Shown here: positions 1 to 8,756 of the stretch, one piece after another
How the letters are laid out: each line of letters opens with the position of its first letter
How positions within the stretch are numbered: position 1 is the first letter of the stretch
Assembly: GCF_004912145.1 (NCBI RefSeq)
Contig: NZ_STGT01000004.1
Location: 434,001-498,000 of the forward strand
Source of the DNA: Peteryoungia rhizophila
Lineage (GTDB): Bacteria; Pseudomonadota; Alphaproteobacteria; Rhizobiales; Rhizobiaceae
Direction: 5' to 3'
Length of the DNA stretch: 64,000 bases
The notes under the pieces: generated by a model
Databases searched by the model: none
The model's input: the letters and a program-made list of their open reading frames with translations, nothing else
Told to the model about the DNA's origin: nothing
Made by a program: the position numbers and the translations under genes

Positions 1-44
1 ACAGGTTGAGATGTCCAGGACGGCTTCAACGAAAGCAGAGCGTC

Positions 45-971
45 ATGGAAATTCGGCATCTACGGACATTCGTGTGCATCGCCCGGAACGGAAGTTTTTC
101 TCGAGCTGCGGAAGTCTTGCACGTTGCACAGCCAGCGCTCAGCCAGCAGATCCGTCAACTCGAGGAGGAAGTCGGGGCGCCGTTATTTCTTCGCCATGCG
201 CGTGGCGTGCGGCTGTCTCGTGTCGGGGCGCACATGCTTGTTGGTGCTGAGGACATTCTCGCGCGCCTTACTGTTCTCAAACAGTCGATGCAGGCTGAAA
301 CAGCCATCATATCGGGCGAAGTGCGGCTCGGCTTGCCGACGACCGTCGTCAAACTGCTTGGTCGCTCGATCAAGACCCGCACGGAGGCAGCCTATCCAGG
401 CATCAAGCTGCAACTGATCGAAGCCATGAGCGGCTATCTCTGCGACTGGCTCGGCAAGGGAGAGCTTGATCTTGCGATGCTCTATGATGCTTCGTTCTAT
501 TCGGCCTTTCCAAGCAGCATGGTGGTTCGCCCCATCCTGCAGGAGACCTTCCGCTTGATCCTGCCTCCGGCCCTGTCTGTCGGCCCACCACCTCTGACGC
601 TCAGCGACCTGAGGGACATGCATTTTGTCTTCCCAAGGCGGCTACATGCCATTCGTGCACTGATCGATGAGTTTTTGGCAGCAGCGGATGTCGACCTGAA
701 GGTTACCGCCGATGTGGACTCGCTTGCGACGTTGGTCGAGATGGTTCGAGAGGGGCACGCAACGATCCTGCCAGGCGTCGCAATCGCGGCCGAGCTCGAG
801 AGCGGTGTTCTGCATGCGCGCGATCTTGAGCCAGCGCCGTCTAGACAACTCAATCTGGTCTGGACGGAGCAGCAATCCAATCCGAATGCGACGGCTGCGG
901 TCGTCGAAGTTGTCATCGACACCGTTCGCGACATGGTGGCCTCAGGGCGCTGGGCGGCGACCGCACTCTGA
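45..971 (+). CDS. LysR-family transcriptional regulator
   Basis: This is a 308-residue LysR-type regulator, normal length for the family. The N-terminal winged helix-turn-helix is clear (the run SFSRAAEVLHVAQPALSQQ), followed by a two-lobed effector-binding domain. An upstream in-frame ATG at 6 exists, but the ATG at 45 starts the canonical MEIRHLRTF opening and has a weak AGAG site just before it. It is read in the same direction as the TRAP transporter genes that begin 155 bp downstream, so it probably controls them in response to the transported organic acid. The effector is not readable from the sequence. The gene lies at the window edge, but its 5' end appears complete. Confidence 0.9.
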   Translation: MEIRHLRTFVCIARNGSFSRAAEVLHVAQPALSQQIRQLEEEVGAPLFLRHARGVRLSRVGAHMLVGAEDILARLTVLKQSMQAETAIISGEVRLGLPTTVVKLLGRSIKTRTEAAYPGIKLQLIEAMSGYLCDWLGKGELDLAMLYDASFYSAFPSSMVVRPILQETFRLILPPALSVGPPPLTLSDLRDMHFVFPRRLHAIRALIDEFLAAADVDLKVTADVDSLATLVEMVREGHATILPGVAIAAELESGVLHARDLEPAPSRQLNLVWTEQQSNPNATAAVVEVVIDTVRDMVASGRWAATAL

Positions 972-1126
972 CCAGCCGGAAGCTGCGCGCTATAAGCAAG
1001 CGCTATAGCTCGCATGCCGAATGCGTCTTTGTTCTCGCGCTGCCGATCGGAAACAATCCCTGCATTGGCACATCAAGATGCCGCGCGAAAACGCGATTGG
1101 GAACATTTGAAATGAGAGGAAAAACT

Positions 1127-2116
1127 ATGAAAAAGACTGGAAAGACGACGCTTGGCTTCCTGTGCGCGAGCCTGCTTACTTTTTCGTCCGCAAGCGCAGA
1201 GACAGTCCTTCGCTACGCTGGCACGCTGCCGGTCACACATCATCTATCCGAAGCGCAAAAGACCTTCGCCGCCCTCGTTGCCGAAAAGACGAATGGCGAG
1301 CTCAAGATCGAAGTCTATCCGGCCGGGCAGCTTTACAAGGCGCATGATATTCCAACGGCCGTCGTGACGGGTGCTGTCGACATCGGCTTCAACTTGACCA
1401 ATGTCTGGACGCGCGACGCGGTGTCCGACATCAACGACATTCCGTTTCTGTATCGCGACGCCAATCATGCAGAACAGGCCTGGGCTCCAGACGGACAGTT
1501 GTTCGATCTCTATACAAAGACCCTGGCCGCACGCCAGATGAAACCGCTGGGTGTCATGTTCTTCGGCTCGCTGTTTGATATTTCGAACAACGACAAGCCA
1601 CTGGTCAAGCCAGAAGATTTCGCCGGCATGAAAATCCGTGCCTATGGCGCATTGTCGTCAGAAGCCGTGCGCGCGCTGGGTGGATCCCCGACGACGATGG
1701 ATCCTGGCGAGATGTATCTCGGGCTCCAGAACGGGACCATCGACGGTGCGATCACCGGCCTGACGTCAATCGACACGCGCAAATTATGGGAGGCCGGGAG
1801 CCATGCGACCATCGCCCAGGCAGCATTCGGCGTCTTCGCGGTCAACATGAACCTCGCTAAGTTCAACGGTCTTACCGAAAATCAGCAAACTGCCCTGATG
1901 GAATCAGCGCGCGAGGTGTTTCAGACAACGGCAGATGAATCTGCCCGACAGGATGAACAGAGCCTCGCCTTCCTGCAGGAAAACATCCAGGTCGTCGTTC
2001 TCGATGACGAGCAGAAGGCCGCATGGGCAAAGATCCTCGCACCAGTCGTGGAAGGCTGGCAGAGCCGCGCATCGGACGACGAGGCGGCTGTCATTGAGTG
2101 GATCCGGGGTCTCTGA
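1127..2116 (+). CDS. TRAP transporter solute-binding protein (DctP family)
   Basis: The 329-residue product has a Sec signal peptide (residues 1 to about 25, ending SSASA) and the DctP fold. The conserved Arg that contacts the carboxylate of the ligand lies in the MKIRAYG segment, followed by the GEMYLGLQNGTIDG motif. It would capture a carboxylate-type substrate in the periplasm and deliver it to the DctQ/DctM permease encoded just downstream. The start at 1127 is preferred over the ATG at 1097 because GAGAGGA ends 6 bases before it and a signal peptide follows at once. The substrate is not determinable. The gap to dctQ is 19 bp, so the genes form an operon. Confidence 0.92.
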   Translation: MKKTGKTTLGFLCASLLTFSSASAETVLRYAGTLPVTHHLSEAQKTFAALVAEKTNGELKIEVYPAGQLYKAHDIPTAVVTGAVDIGFNLTNVWTRDAVSDINDIPFLYRDANHAEQAWAPDGQLFDLYTKTLAARQMKPLGVMFFGSLFDISNNDKPLVKPEDFAGMKIRAYGALSSEAVRALGGSPTTMDPGEMYLGLQNGTIDGAITGLTSIDTRKLWEAGSHATIAQAAFGVFAVNMNLAKFNGLTENQQTALMESAREVFQTTADESARQDEQSLAFLQENIQVVVLDDEQKAAWAKILAPVVEGWQSRASDDEAAVIEWIRGL

Positions 2117-2135
2117 TCCGGACGGGAGAAGCACA

Positions 2136-2675
2136 ATGACTCTAAGGCAACTTGGTATGCTCGTGGACCGGATGATCGCATTCCTGTCCATGACGGGAGC
2201 GGTGGCGGCAGCCGCCGCCCTCGCCATCATAGCCGTTTCCGTGATGATCGAGGTGATTGCACGTTCGGTCTTCAATTCGCCGACACTTTGGGCAGTCGAG
2301 ATCTCTACTTACGCCATCATCGCCGCCGGTTTTCTGGGGTCAGCCTTCGTCCTCCGGCGCGGGCGACATCTTGAGATCAATCTCCTGACATCGCGTCTGC
2401 CACATTCGATGCAGACATGGATGGGCGTCATTACCGATGCATGTGGTGCGGCATTCTGCTTTGTCGTCTGTCTGAGTGGCATGCGGTTCGTCGAACTCTC
2501 CCAGATCATGGGAGCCGTGTCCGTCAGCGAACTGCGGGTTCCACTTTGGATACCGCAGCTCACCATTCCCATCGGATTCGCTCTGCTCGGCTTGGAATTC
2601 CTGTCGCGGATCATGGTGCGCTTGGGCGTCGTTGCGCGTCGCGAACTTGCCGACGCCGCCAGCTCTCACGCCTGA
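2136..2675 (+). CDS. TRAP transporter small permease (DctQ family)
   Basis: The 179-residue integral membrane protein has four predicted hydrophobic spans, the usual DctQ layout. The start at 2136 follows a GGGAGAA ribosome-binding site, and the reading frame opens far upstream only because it overlaps dctP out of frame. DctQ forms the membrane complex with DctM and contacts the binding protein. The gene lies between dctP (19 bp upstream) and dctM (10 bp downstream), which supports a single transcript. Its sequence is variable in this family, so identification rests on size, topology and position. Confidence 0.88.
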   Translation: MTLRQLGMLVDRMIAFLSMTGAVAAAAALAIIAVSVMIEVIARSVFNSPTLWAVEISTYAIIAAGFLGSAFVLRRGRHLEINLLTSRLPHSMQTWMGVITDACGAAFCFVVCLSGMRFVELSQIMGAVSVSELRVPLWIPQLTIPIGFALLGLEFLSRIMVRLGVVARRELADAASSHA

Positions 2676-2685
2676 GGTTCAAGTC

Positions 2686-3969
2686 ATGATCATATTGGCC
2701 ATCATCATTGCGCTCCTGCTCGTTTTGGCGAGTGGAATTCCGGTCGCCATCGGCCTTGGCATTGTCGGGCTGGGCGCTGCCTGGCTCATGGACGGCTCTT
2801 CGGCATTCATGACCATGCCGCAGACCATCTACGCATCGACCAATTCGTTCCTTCTGACTGCAGTGCCACTCTTTATCCTGATGAGCGAGATCCTCAGGCG
2901 TGCCGGAGTCACAGAAATTCTCTTCGATACAGTGACCAAATGGCTTGGCCATCTGCCAGGGGGGCTGGGAGTGTCTGCGGTCGTGACAAGCGCCATCGGC
3001 GCCAGCATTACGGGCTCTTCGGTTGCCAATGCCGCCTCGATGGCCATCGTCGCTGCTCCACCGATGATCGAGCGTGGCTATGATCGCAAGTTCACCTATG
3101 GTCTCATCGCGGCGTCCGGCACGCTCGGCATTCTCATTCCGCCGTCCATCCCGATGTTGCTCTTTGCAGCGATCACGGATGAATCGGTTGGCAAGCTTTT
3201 TGCCGCAGGAATGATCCCCGGCATACTTCTAGCGCTGATCCTGTGCGGTTATGTGGTTATTAGTGCCCTCACGGGTCGAAGCGGGGCTGCATTGCCGAAG
3301 GCATCCTGGTCTGAGCGCCTCGCCCAGACCCGTAAGGCGGGCTTTGCACTCGTCTTGCCCCCCATCGTTATCGGCGGGATTTACTTTGGCTTCTTCACCG
3401 CAACGGAGGCTGCCGGTGTAGGTGTGCTTTATGCACTCATCATCAGCCTTCTGATCTATCGTACGCTGCGTATTGCGGATCTGCTCGGCATCCTCATCGA
3501 CAGCCTGCAGGCGACTTGCATGATTTTGCTGCTGATCGCCGGATCCATGATCCTCGGTCACGTCGTCACAACGCTCCAGGTCAGCCAGGATCTCATGGTG
3601 CTGATACAGGCCTATGACCTGCCCGCCTGGGGGTTCATTCTCGCCATGATGGCCATGCTGTTCATACTCGGCTGTATCCTGGAGGTCATCTCCGTCATCT
3701 ACATCGTCGTTCCGATCCTTTATCCTGTGTTGATCACGCTCGGTATTGACCCGATTTGGTTCGCCGTACTCTTCATTGTCAACATGGAGATCGCGCTGAT
3801 CACACCACCGGTCGGCATGGTGCTCTACGTCATCACCGGCATCGTTCAACGGCCCGTCAGCGAGGTGATTGCAGGAGTGCTCCCGTTTGTAGGCCTGCTC
3901 TTCATCTTCCTGTTTCTGCTGATCCTGGTGCCATCGCTGACGATGACGCTTCCCACAATTATCAACTGA
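2686..3969 (+). CDS. TRAP transporter large permease (DctM family)
   Basis: The 427-residue protein is highly hydrophobic with about 11-12 spans and shows DctM family signatures. These include the GASITGSSVANAASMA loop (hairpin-loop substrate/sodium region), the GILIPPSIPMLLFA motif and a second repeat unit with NMEIALITPPVGM. It is the sodium-driven transport subunit. The start at 2686 gives the standard hydrophobic opening MIILAIIIALLLVLASGIPVA. A longer open frame from 2476 overlaps dctQ and is not used. It is the third gene of the TRAP operon. Confidence 0.93.
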   Translation: MIILAIIIALLLVLASGIPVAIGLGIVGLGAAWLMDGSSAFMTMPQTIYASTNSFLLTAVPLFILMSEILRRAGVTEILFDTVTKWLGHLPGGLGVSAVVTSAIGASITGSSVANAASMAIVAAPPMIERGYDRKFTYGLIAASGTLGILIPPSIPMLLFAAITDESVGKLFAAGMIPGILLALILCGYVVISALTGRSGAALPKASWSERLAQTRKAGFALVLPPIVIGGIYFGFFTATEAAGVGVLYALIISLLIYRTLRIADLLGILIDSLQATCMILLLIAGSMILGHVVTTLQVSQDLMVLIQAYDLPAWGFILAMMAMLFILGCILEVISVIYIVVPILYPVLITLGIDPIWFAVLFIVNMEIALITPPVGMVLYVITGIVQRPVSEVIAGVLPFVGLLFIFLFLLILVPSLTMTLPTIIN

Positions 3970-3996
3970 TCCATCTGATCAAATCGGAGTCCATAC

Positions 3997-4587
3997 ATGC
4001 GTGATCTTGCATCATTCTATCAGCGCGCCACCGAAACACTGGCAACCGTCGCATCTGAAGGCTCGAAGGCGGCTGGCCCGGAAGAAGCGCTCACCATAGT
4101 CACGGCGGCGGCTCATACGATCCTTGGAGACCATCTGCGGGCTGCTGAGACAGCCAATTTGAAGGATGGTGAACTCGATCAATATGCCTGTGGCATGTTC
4201 TTCATCCTGCCGGGCGGCAATAAGCAGGTGCTGCTTGCTCCTCAGAATTATGGACCAGAACAGAACCACATGGTCATAGGCACCGACATAGGCCACCCGG
4301 GTTGGGTTGTTGCTAACCGCAAGCCTCTGATCTTGAAGAACACTGACGACCATGTTTCCTTCGTCAAGATCCTGAAGACATTCCGCGGCGGTTCGGTCGT
4401 CTATGCGCCAATAGAGTGGAACGGTGAGTTTCTCGGACAGATCATCTGCGCGGGCCAGGCCCGCAACGTGATGGACGACCCGGATCTCGAAGTCCTGGTC
4501 GCGCTCGCCAATCTGGCTGCAGCGCTATGGGTTGCACACCAAGGGCCGACCAAGCTCAGTTCGATCTATGAAACGCAAGTGCCATAA
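3997..4587 (+). CDS. GAF-domain protein, end of the TRAP operon
   Basis: The 196-residue soluble protein carries one GAF-like domain (about residues 25-180), recognised from the pattern of strands around GHPGWVVANRKPL and GSVVYAPIEWNGEFLGQIICAGQ. GAF domains bind small ligands or flavins or act as sensors; a few are enzymes. It has no attached output domain. It begins 27 bp after dctM on the same strand and is probably co-transcribed, so a role in handling or sensing the transported compound is a reasonable inference. No catalytic motif was found, and the exact function is unknown. Confidence 0.75.
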   Translation: MRDLASFYQRATETLATVASEGSKAAGPEEALTIVTAAAHTILGDHLRAAETANLKDGELDQYACGMFFILPGGNKQVLLAPQNYGPEQNHMVIGTDIGHPGWVVANRKPLILKNTDDHVSFVKILKTFRGGSVVYAPIEWNGEFLGQIICAGQARNVMDDPDLEVLVALANLAAALWVAHQGPTKLSSIYETQVP

Positions 4588-4905
4588 ACTTAACTGTAAC
4601 CAGGGAGCACCGGCTGAGTCCGTCGGTCATGATCGGGCGATTTTCACCCACAGGCTCATAGCCGCTGCGCGCAGTTCGCGACGATGTCTGGGGGATGTCG
4701 TGGTCGGGGACGTGGAACGGGTTGGCAATATCCGGCCCACCCCGGTTTGCCCAAGCGGCGTCGAAGCCTTTTCAGTCGAAGGGGCTGACGTATACTGAGA
4801 TTCGGAGGTATCCCAGCCGAGCAATCAATTTCGGGTTATTGGCCAAAAGCCATGAAGTAAAGCTCTTCAAACGTCCTGGACACAGCCCACGCCGCGTAAG
4901 AAGTG
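4588..4905. other. Intergenic, nothing recognised
   Basis: About 320 bases after the TRAP/GAF operon hold short open frames on both strands, none with a recognisable domain or good ribosome-binding site. Composition fits decayed sequence, as in the flanking remnant at 4906-5025. Confidence 0.5.
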
Positions 4906-5025
4906 TCATACTATCCCCCTGCCCGTCATCTCGCGAAGACCGAGCTCCTGCACAATCCGCCGGGCTCCTTGGGGCGTTACCTCGAGCGTCTTCGCAACCA
5001 TGCCGGCGGAGATCAGCGGCCGCAT
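4906..5025 (-). pseudogene. C-terminal remnant of a DUF1612 / RHE_PE00001-type plasmid gene
   Basis: Read on the minus strand, this stretch gives MRPLISAGMVAKTLEV, then a helix-turn-helix-like segment ending IVQELGLREMTGRG and a stop. In the rhizobial plasmid family known as RHE_PE00001 (DUF1612) the C-terminal domain reads very similarly and continues with an aromatic GRYRAWG tail, which is missing here. The bulk of the gene (normally over 350 residues) is absent. It abuts the 3' end of the LysR gene at 5066. It looks like debris of a plasmid gene left by recombination. Family assignment is from memory of the motif. Confidence 0.5.
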
Positions 5026-5065
5026 GAAAGCACGGCAGTGAGCTCTGTAGGAAACACCGCCACCC

Positions 5066-5956
5066 TTATCTGCCCGGTCGCCCCAATGTCTTGGCGATGT
5101 CGATGATGTCATCGCGAGCCGCCGTCGGATCATCCTTGCTCCAGGCAACACCCAGCCCGATCTTAAGATCGATGCCGGTCACCTTCTTCAATACGACGTC
5201 CCTGCCCGGCAGCTCCCCCGTCCATTCCGGAGCGAAGCCAACGCCAAGACCTGAGGATACGAGCGAGATCAGCGAGAAAGTGTCGTCACAGGTATAGGCG
5301 ACATTGTCATTTAGCCCGTGCTCCGCGAAGGTCTCGGAGAAATAGCGCTCCGTATAGGAGAGGTTCTGCCGCTTGAAGGCGATGATCTTCTCACCGCGCA
5401 GATCCTCGATCGTCACCTCTTGTCTCGATGCAAGCGGATTTCCGATCGGCACCGCCAGCAGGTAACGCTCATGGGCAATCGAGAAGAACCGCAGCGACCC
5501 GATGTTCTCGACGGGACGGATGAAGCCAAGATTGAGCTTCCCACATTCCAACTGCCGGATGATATCCGACGTCGAGCCATTCGACACATGCAGGCGAATG
5601 TCGGGAAACTTCCGGCCGATCCGGGCCAGAAACGCCGGCAGCACACCTGTGGTTGCCGGATAGATCGTCCCAATCCTGATCTCCCGCATAGTCCGCCCCC
5701 CTGCTGCGCGCGCCATCTCGGCTGACAGATCCAGCTCCCCCAGCATTCGCACACAGCGATCATAAAACACCTCCCCTGCCCGCGTCAGTTCGACCTTGCG
5801 CGTCGAGCGCGTCAAGAGCTGTACACCAAGCCCCTTCTCCAGCGCCTGAACTTGCGTGCTCAATGCCGGCTGAGCGATGTTCACCCGCATGGCCGCACGA
5901 CCGAAGTGCAGCTCCTCGGCCACGGCGACGAAGTAGGAGAGTTGGCGGAGTTCCAT
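5066..5956 (-). CDS. LysR-family regulator, copy 1 of a near-identical pair
   Basis: The 296-residue LysR regulator resembles the CatM/BenM type (opening MELRQLSYFVAVAEELHFGRAA). The winged HTH is in residues 1-60 and the effector domain occupies the rest. It differs from the copy at 54658-55548 at only about 8 residues, and the DNA matches at roughly nine in ten bases by eye. The ATG at 5956 is used; an in-frame ATG at 6025 would run through the divergent promoter region. It is transcribed away from an XRE regulator that starts at 6034, and an 11-bp inverted repeat spans the shared promoter. Its target genes are not evident. Confidence 0.9.
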   Translation of the reverse strand: MELRQLSYFVAVAEELHFGRAAMRVNIAQPALSTQVQALEKGLGVQLLTRSTRKVELTRAGEVFYDRCVRMLGELDLSAEMARAAGGRTMREIRIGTIYPATTGVLPAFLARIGRKFPDIRLHVSNGSTSDIIRQLECGKLNLGFIRPVENIGSLRFFSIAHERYLLAVPIGNPLASRQEVTIEDLRGEKIIAFKRQNLSYTERYFSETFAEHGLNDNVAYTCDDTFSLISLVSSGLGVGFAPEWTGELPGRDVVLKKVTGIDLKIGLGVAWSKDDPTAARDDIIDIAKTLGRPGR

Positions 5957-5963
5957 GACCACA

Positions 5964-6030
5964 ACATTTTGTTCTGATTGGCACCGCCGTATCGTACATG
6001 GACCCGTTTGGTTTGTCATGAACAAAATGT
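5964..6030. promoter_or_regulatory. Divergent promoter with an 11-bp inverted repeat
   Basis: ACATTTTGTTC at 5964-5974 is repeated exactly in inverse orientation as GAACAAAATGT at 6020-6030, with 45 bp between the arms. One arm ends 8 bases from the LysR start codon and the other ends 3 bases before the XRE start codon. A repressor bound to both arms would block both genes. The arms could be XRE or LysR sites; which protein binds is not known. Confidence 0.6.
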
Positions 6031-6033
6031 GGT

Positions 6034-6372
6034 ATGGAACCTTTCGCCACGAATCTAAAACGCCGCGCCGAGCAACTTGGTATATCGAACGCCGAGGTGG
6101 CTCGTCGTGCTGGCCTCAGCGATCGTCGCTATGGCAACTATGTCAGCGGGCGACGAGAGCCTGACCTTTCGACTTTGGTCCGCATCGCCGCAGTGCTGGC
6201 GATTACGGTTGACGAATTAGTGGGTTCGACTTCCAGCAAAGAGGTCAGAACATCGGAGGAGATATTTCAAGAACGGATCGCGTCTGCGCTCCAGGCTCTC
6301 CGCGCCGATGACCTTCAGCGTCTCGCGGTTATGATCGAGGCGTTAGCTTCAACTCCTCCATCGGGCGCCTGA
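6034..6372 (+). CDS. XRE-family helix-turn-helix regulator
   Basis: The 112-residue protein has an N-terminal lambda-repressor-like HTH (residues about 8-62; the run NAEVARRAGLSDRRYGNYVSG is the recognition region) and a short helical C-terminal tail with no recognisable domain. It is divergent from the LysR gene at 5066-5956, and the ATG directly follows one arm of an inverted repeat, which suggests autoregulation. A second XRE gene sits in the same arrangement next to the other LysR copy at 55682, but the two XRE proteins are not closely similar. Confidence 0.82.
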   Translation: MEPFATNLKRRAEQLGISNAEVARRAGLSDRRYGNYVSGRREPDLSTLVRIAAVLAITVDELVGSTSSKEVRTSEEIFQERIASALQALRADDLQRLAVMIEALASTPPSGA

Positions 6373-6602
6373 GGAATTATCGCTGACGGATCGGTGCTGG
6401 GTGCAACCCCGCCGGTTTCCAAGATAGTTAGAACACTCGCACAACCTTGAACATCACCGAACTTCGCCTCCGTTTTTTGGCCTAAGCCTTTCATCCGCAA
6501 GCCTACTGGAGCATTTCGCGCCGTAAGCAGAATTATGGAACTTTTTGTTTTGAACCAACTTGGTCGATTCTACTGAGAATGCAAACTGCTTCGCAAATAA
6601 CC
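6373..6602. other. Intergenic, nothing recognised
   Basis: A short stretch between the XRE gene and the GNAT remnant. No supported gene or structured element was seen. Confidence 0.4.
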
Positions 6603-6928
6603 CTACTCAAGCGAATTGTGCGGACAGAACCTTCGGCTTCTTGCTCGCCCGGTGTACGAGTTGCGGTTTTCGAACAGCCGGATGAGCGCCTCTCCAAACA
6701 GCGCGTGTCCAACCGCAGGTTCGTGAATCGCCCGTAGATTCCGATAGAAGTCCTGAGCAGGCTTATTCCATGATTTGGAAAGCTCGCCAACGAAGGCCAA
6801 TCCAGGGGAAGCCGCCTCGACCGCCACTGCACGCAAGAGCATGCGCCCGAGGCCGCGTCCTTGAGAATCCAGAGCCACAAACTGAGCTGCGACATACAGG
6901 CCGCGGGCGGGCGCAGCCTGCTCATACT
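6603..6928 (-). pseudogene. GNAT acetyltransferase fragment
   Basis: On the minus strand the frame reads AAQFVALDSQGRGLGRMLL, a GNAT motif A (acetyl-CoA pyrophosphate loop Q/R-x-x-G-x-G/A), followed by a C-terminal part with WNKPAQDFYRNLRA, typical of motif B (the N/Y region). The N-terminal half of the domain is missing because an in-frame stop lies just upstream at about 6930. The remaining 100 or so residues could not form a full enzyme. It is one of several gene fragments between 4.9 and 12 kb. Confidence 0.6.
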
Positions 6929-7269
6929 ATAGCATGATCAACGCGTATCCTTGCACAACACCGTTGATTCCGCTCAAAACATACTAATTAGCTCGGTTGA
7001 GGCCGAAGCCATCAGCTCGGATCTTATTCGCACCGAGCTTGCATTCATCTCTTGGTGTGCGGCCAACTGGGCAGAGACACGAGAAATGACTTCCGCATCT
7101 TCCAACCAAGCTTCGCGCGCCTGCACATACAATCATGTCCATGTTCCGCTCTGTGGGTTCTACTCGTCGATATATATCCATATACACCGTTCAAGCCGGT
7201 CACCCTTCTGGTCGCCCTAAGGCAAGGTTTCGAATGCCAACCGCCTTCAGGTCGCGGGACGAAGCCGGC
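6929..7269. other. Intergenic, decayed sequence
   Basis: No intact gene. A minus-strand frame reading EAWLEDAEVISRVSAQLAAH looks protein-like but is short, lacks a start and was not recognised. Nothing else supported. Confidence 0.35.
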
Positions 7270-7398
7270 TTATTCGCTCAAGCTGTAGTCGAGGAACCAC
7301 TTCTTGTTCAGCGCGTCGATCGTGCCATCCACCTTGAGCGCAGTGATGGCGACATTGATGATCGCACCGGACCTGCGCAAAGGGGCGATGCCGAGTAG
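7270..7398 (-). pseudogene. C-terminal fragment of a polar amino-acid ABC transporter binding protein
   Basis: The minus strand encodes GAIINVAITALKVDGTIDAL followed by NKKWFLDYSLSE and a stop at 7270. This is the standard C-terminus of family 3 solute-binding proteins for amino acids. Only about 42 residues remain of a protein that normally has about 260-280. No permease or ATPase genes are nearby. It is a relic, contiguous with other fragments in this decay zone. Confidence 0.6.
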
Positions 7399-7639
7399 GT
7401 TAACGCTTGCGGGTTCAGCCGAAGGCTACAATCGGGTGTCTTCGACACGGAACAATTCTTTACACCGCTTTACTCGCGCCTATTCGATTTCATTGCCATT
7501 TTAATCCGGTCAGAAGCTATTTGGCAATGTAATAGGTAAACGTCACTTCCACTGGGTGCAGAACTGCCGGCGCACGTATTGAGAAGCCAGGGGTAGTGTA
7601 ATGGGATACTGTGCCGACGCCCCGAAATAGAGATCAAGG

Positions 7640-7782
7640 ACCGATAGCTGTAGAGCCCGAGGTCCACGCTTAAAAGTGGCTGCACCGATTTGCTGCTCGA
7701 GCTTACCAGATTCTATCAAGAAAAGTGACACCGAAGACAAGATGATCGCAGCTCTACAAGTGGGCGCTTTGGTAAGGGCCAC
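7640..7782 (-). pseudogene. LysR effector-domain fragment
   Basis: The minus-strand frame RAAIILSSVSLFLIESGKL and then GAATFKRGPRAL fits the late effector-domain segment of GcvA-type LysR regulators (usually ...G.GVALLSS.FL...LESGRLV.PF....KRG). The HTH half and the C-terminus are missing or out of frame. The match is short, so the call is tentative. Confidence 0.4.
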
Positions 7783-7962
7783 TTGCCTAATGTTGCTTCT
7801 ATCCAGACGACGCTCTGTTGTCTCGTCATGCGCCCCACTTAAGAGGTGATCTGGTCACGATCGCGCGGGTACTGCCTGTCAACCATCCTGCTGCGCCAAC
7901 CAGCGATGTGTAGCAGCGCCAAGACTAGCTGGGAACTAAACAACACTCTTGGAGAACAAATC
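7783..7962. other. Leader of the isochorismatase-like gene
   Basis: No gene seen. It includes the upstream region of the gene starting at 7963, with GGAGA at 7951-7955 as its ribosome-binding site. Confidence 0.4.
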
Positions 7963-8721
7963 ATGCATCTTTTCCGAAACATTTCGATCGTGATCCTTGC
8001 TGGCCTACTTTCGTTTGGGATCAATGCGAACAAGGTCACAGCGCAAGAATCTCAGCTGCCAAAGTCAAGTGTTCTTCCGACTGGCGGCGGTCAGGCGCTT
8101 CTAGATCCGAATGACACTGTCATCCTTCTGCTGGATCACCAAACAGGTCTATTCCAGACGGTCAAGGATATCGACATTGCCGAGCTACGGAGGAACGTCA
8201 CGATGCTTGCCAAACTCGCGGCATTGCTAGACATTCCAGTGATAACAACAGCGTCCGAACCTAACGGCCCCAACGGTCCGCTTATGCCTGAAATTCACGA
8301 GCTTGCCCCACATGCGAAATATGTCGGGCGCAAAGGTGAGGTTAACGCGTGGGACAATGCAGACTTCGTCGAAACGGTCCGGGCGACGGGTCGCAAGACA
8401 CTGATAATGGCAGGCGTATGGACAAGCGTCTGCGTGATGTTTCCCGCCCTTGATGCTAGAGCGGCCGGCTTCCAAGTATACGCGGTCATTGACGCGTCTG
8501 GAGATCCCAGCGAGTTAATTTCGAGGACAACCCTGGCCAGGTTCGTTCAGGGTGGCGTTGTCCCAACGACGACCAACGCTGTTCTATCGGAAGTTCATCG
8601 CACATGGGCTCGTCCCGAAGCTGCCCAATTGGCCGAACTTTATGGCCTGGTGGCTCCGAACTATGCCGCGGTAATGGAAAGTTACCAGAAAGCCCAGGAA
8701 GTTGTCCAAAGCGGGAAATGA
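7963..8721 (+). CDS. Exported isochorismatase-family hydrolase
   Basis: The 252-residue protein has an N-terminal hydrophobic leader (residues about 8-28, ending VTAQ), then an isochorismatase/YcaC-type cysteine hydrolase fold. The expected catalytic residues are visible: Asp58 in VILLLDHQ, Lys124 in VGRKGEVNAW and Cys157 in GVWTSVCV. Family members hydrolyse amides or related bonds; YcaC-like members have unknown substrates. The start at 7963 has a GGAGA site 8 bases upstream and begins the leader; the open frame extends further upstream without good support. Export is unusual for this family but does occur. It is an isolated gene in a decayed region. Confidence 0.8.
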   Translation: MHLFRNISIVILAGLLSFGINANKVTAQESQLPKSSVLPTGGGQALLDPNDTVILLLDHQTGLFQTVKDIDIAELRRNVTMLAKLAALLDIPVITTASEPNGPNGPLMPEIHELAPHAKYVGRKGEVNAWDNADFVETVRATGRKTLIMAGVWTSVCVMFPALDARAAGFQVYAVIDASGDPSELISRTTLARFVQGGVVPTTTNAVLSEVHRTWARPEAAQLAELYGLVAPNYAAVMESYQKAQEVVQSGK

Positions 8722-8728
8722 CAGTCTT

Positions 8729-8756
8729 GGCGGCCTTGCGCCATGGCAAGGTCGCC
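8729..8756 (+). terminator. Hairpin after the isochorismatase-like gene
   Basis: GGCGGCCTTGC and GCAAGGTCGCC form an 11-bp stem with one G-U or mismatch position and a 6-base loop, starting 7 bases after the stop codon. No run of T follows, so it may act as an mRNA-stabilising 3' hairpin rather than a classical terminator. Confidence 0.5.

Noticed and set aside
3229..3849. Minus-strand 206-residue open frame opposite dctM
   Set aside because: It is antisense to a well-supported permease, low in complexity (Asp, Asn and His rich) and lacks a ribosome-binding site; it is a codon-bias shadow.
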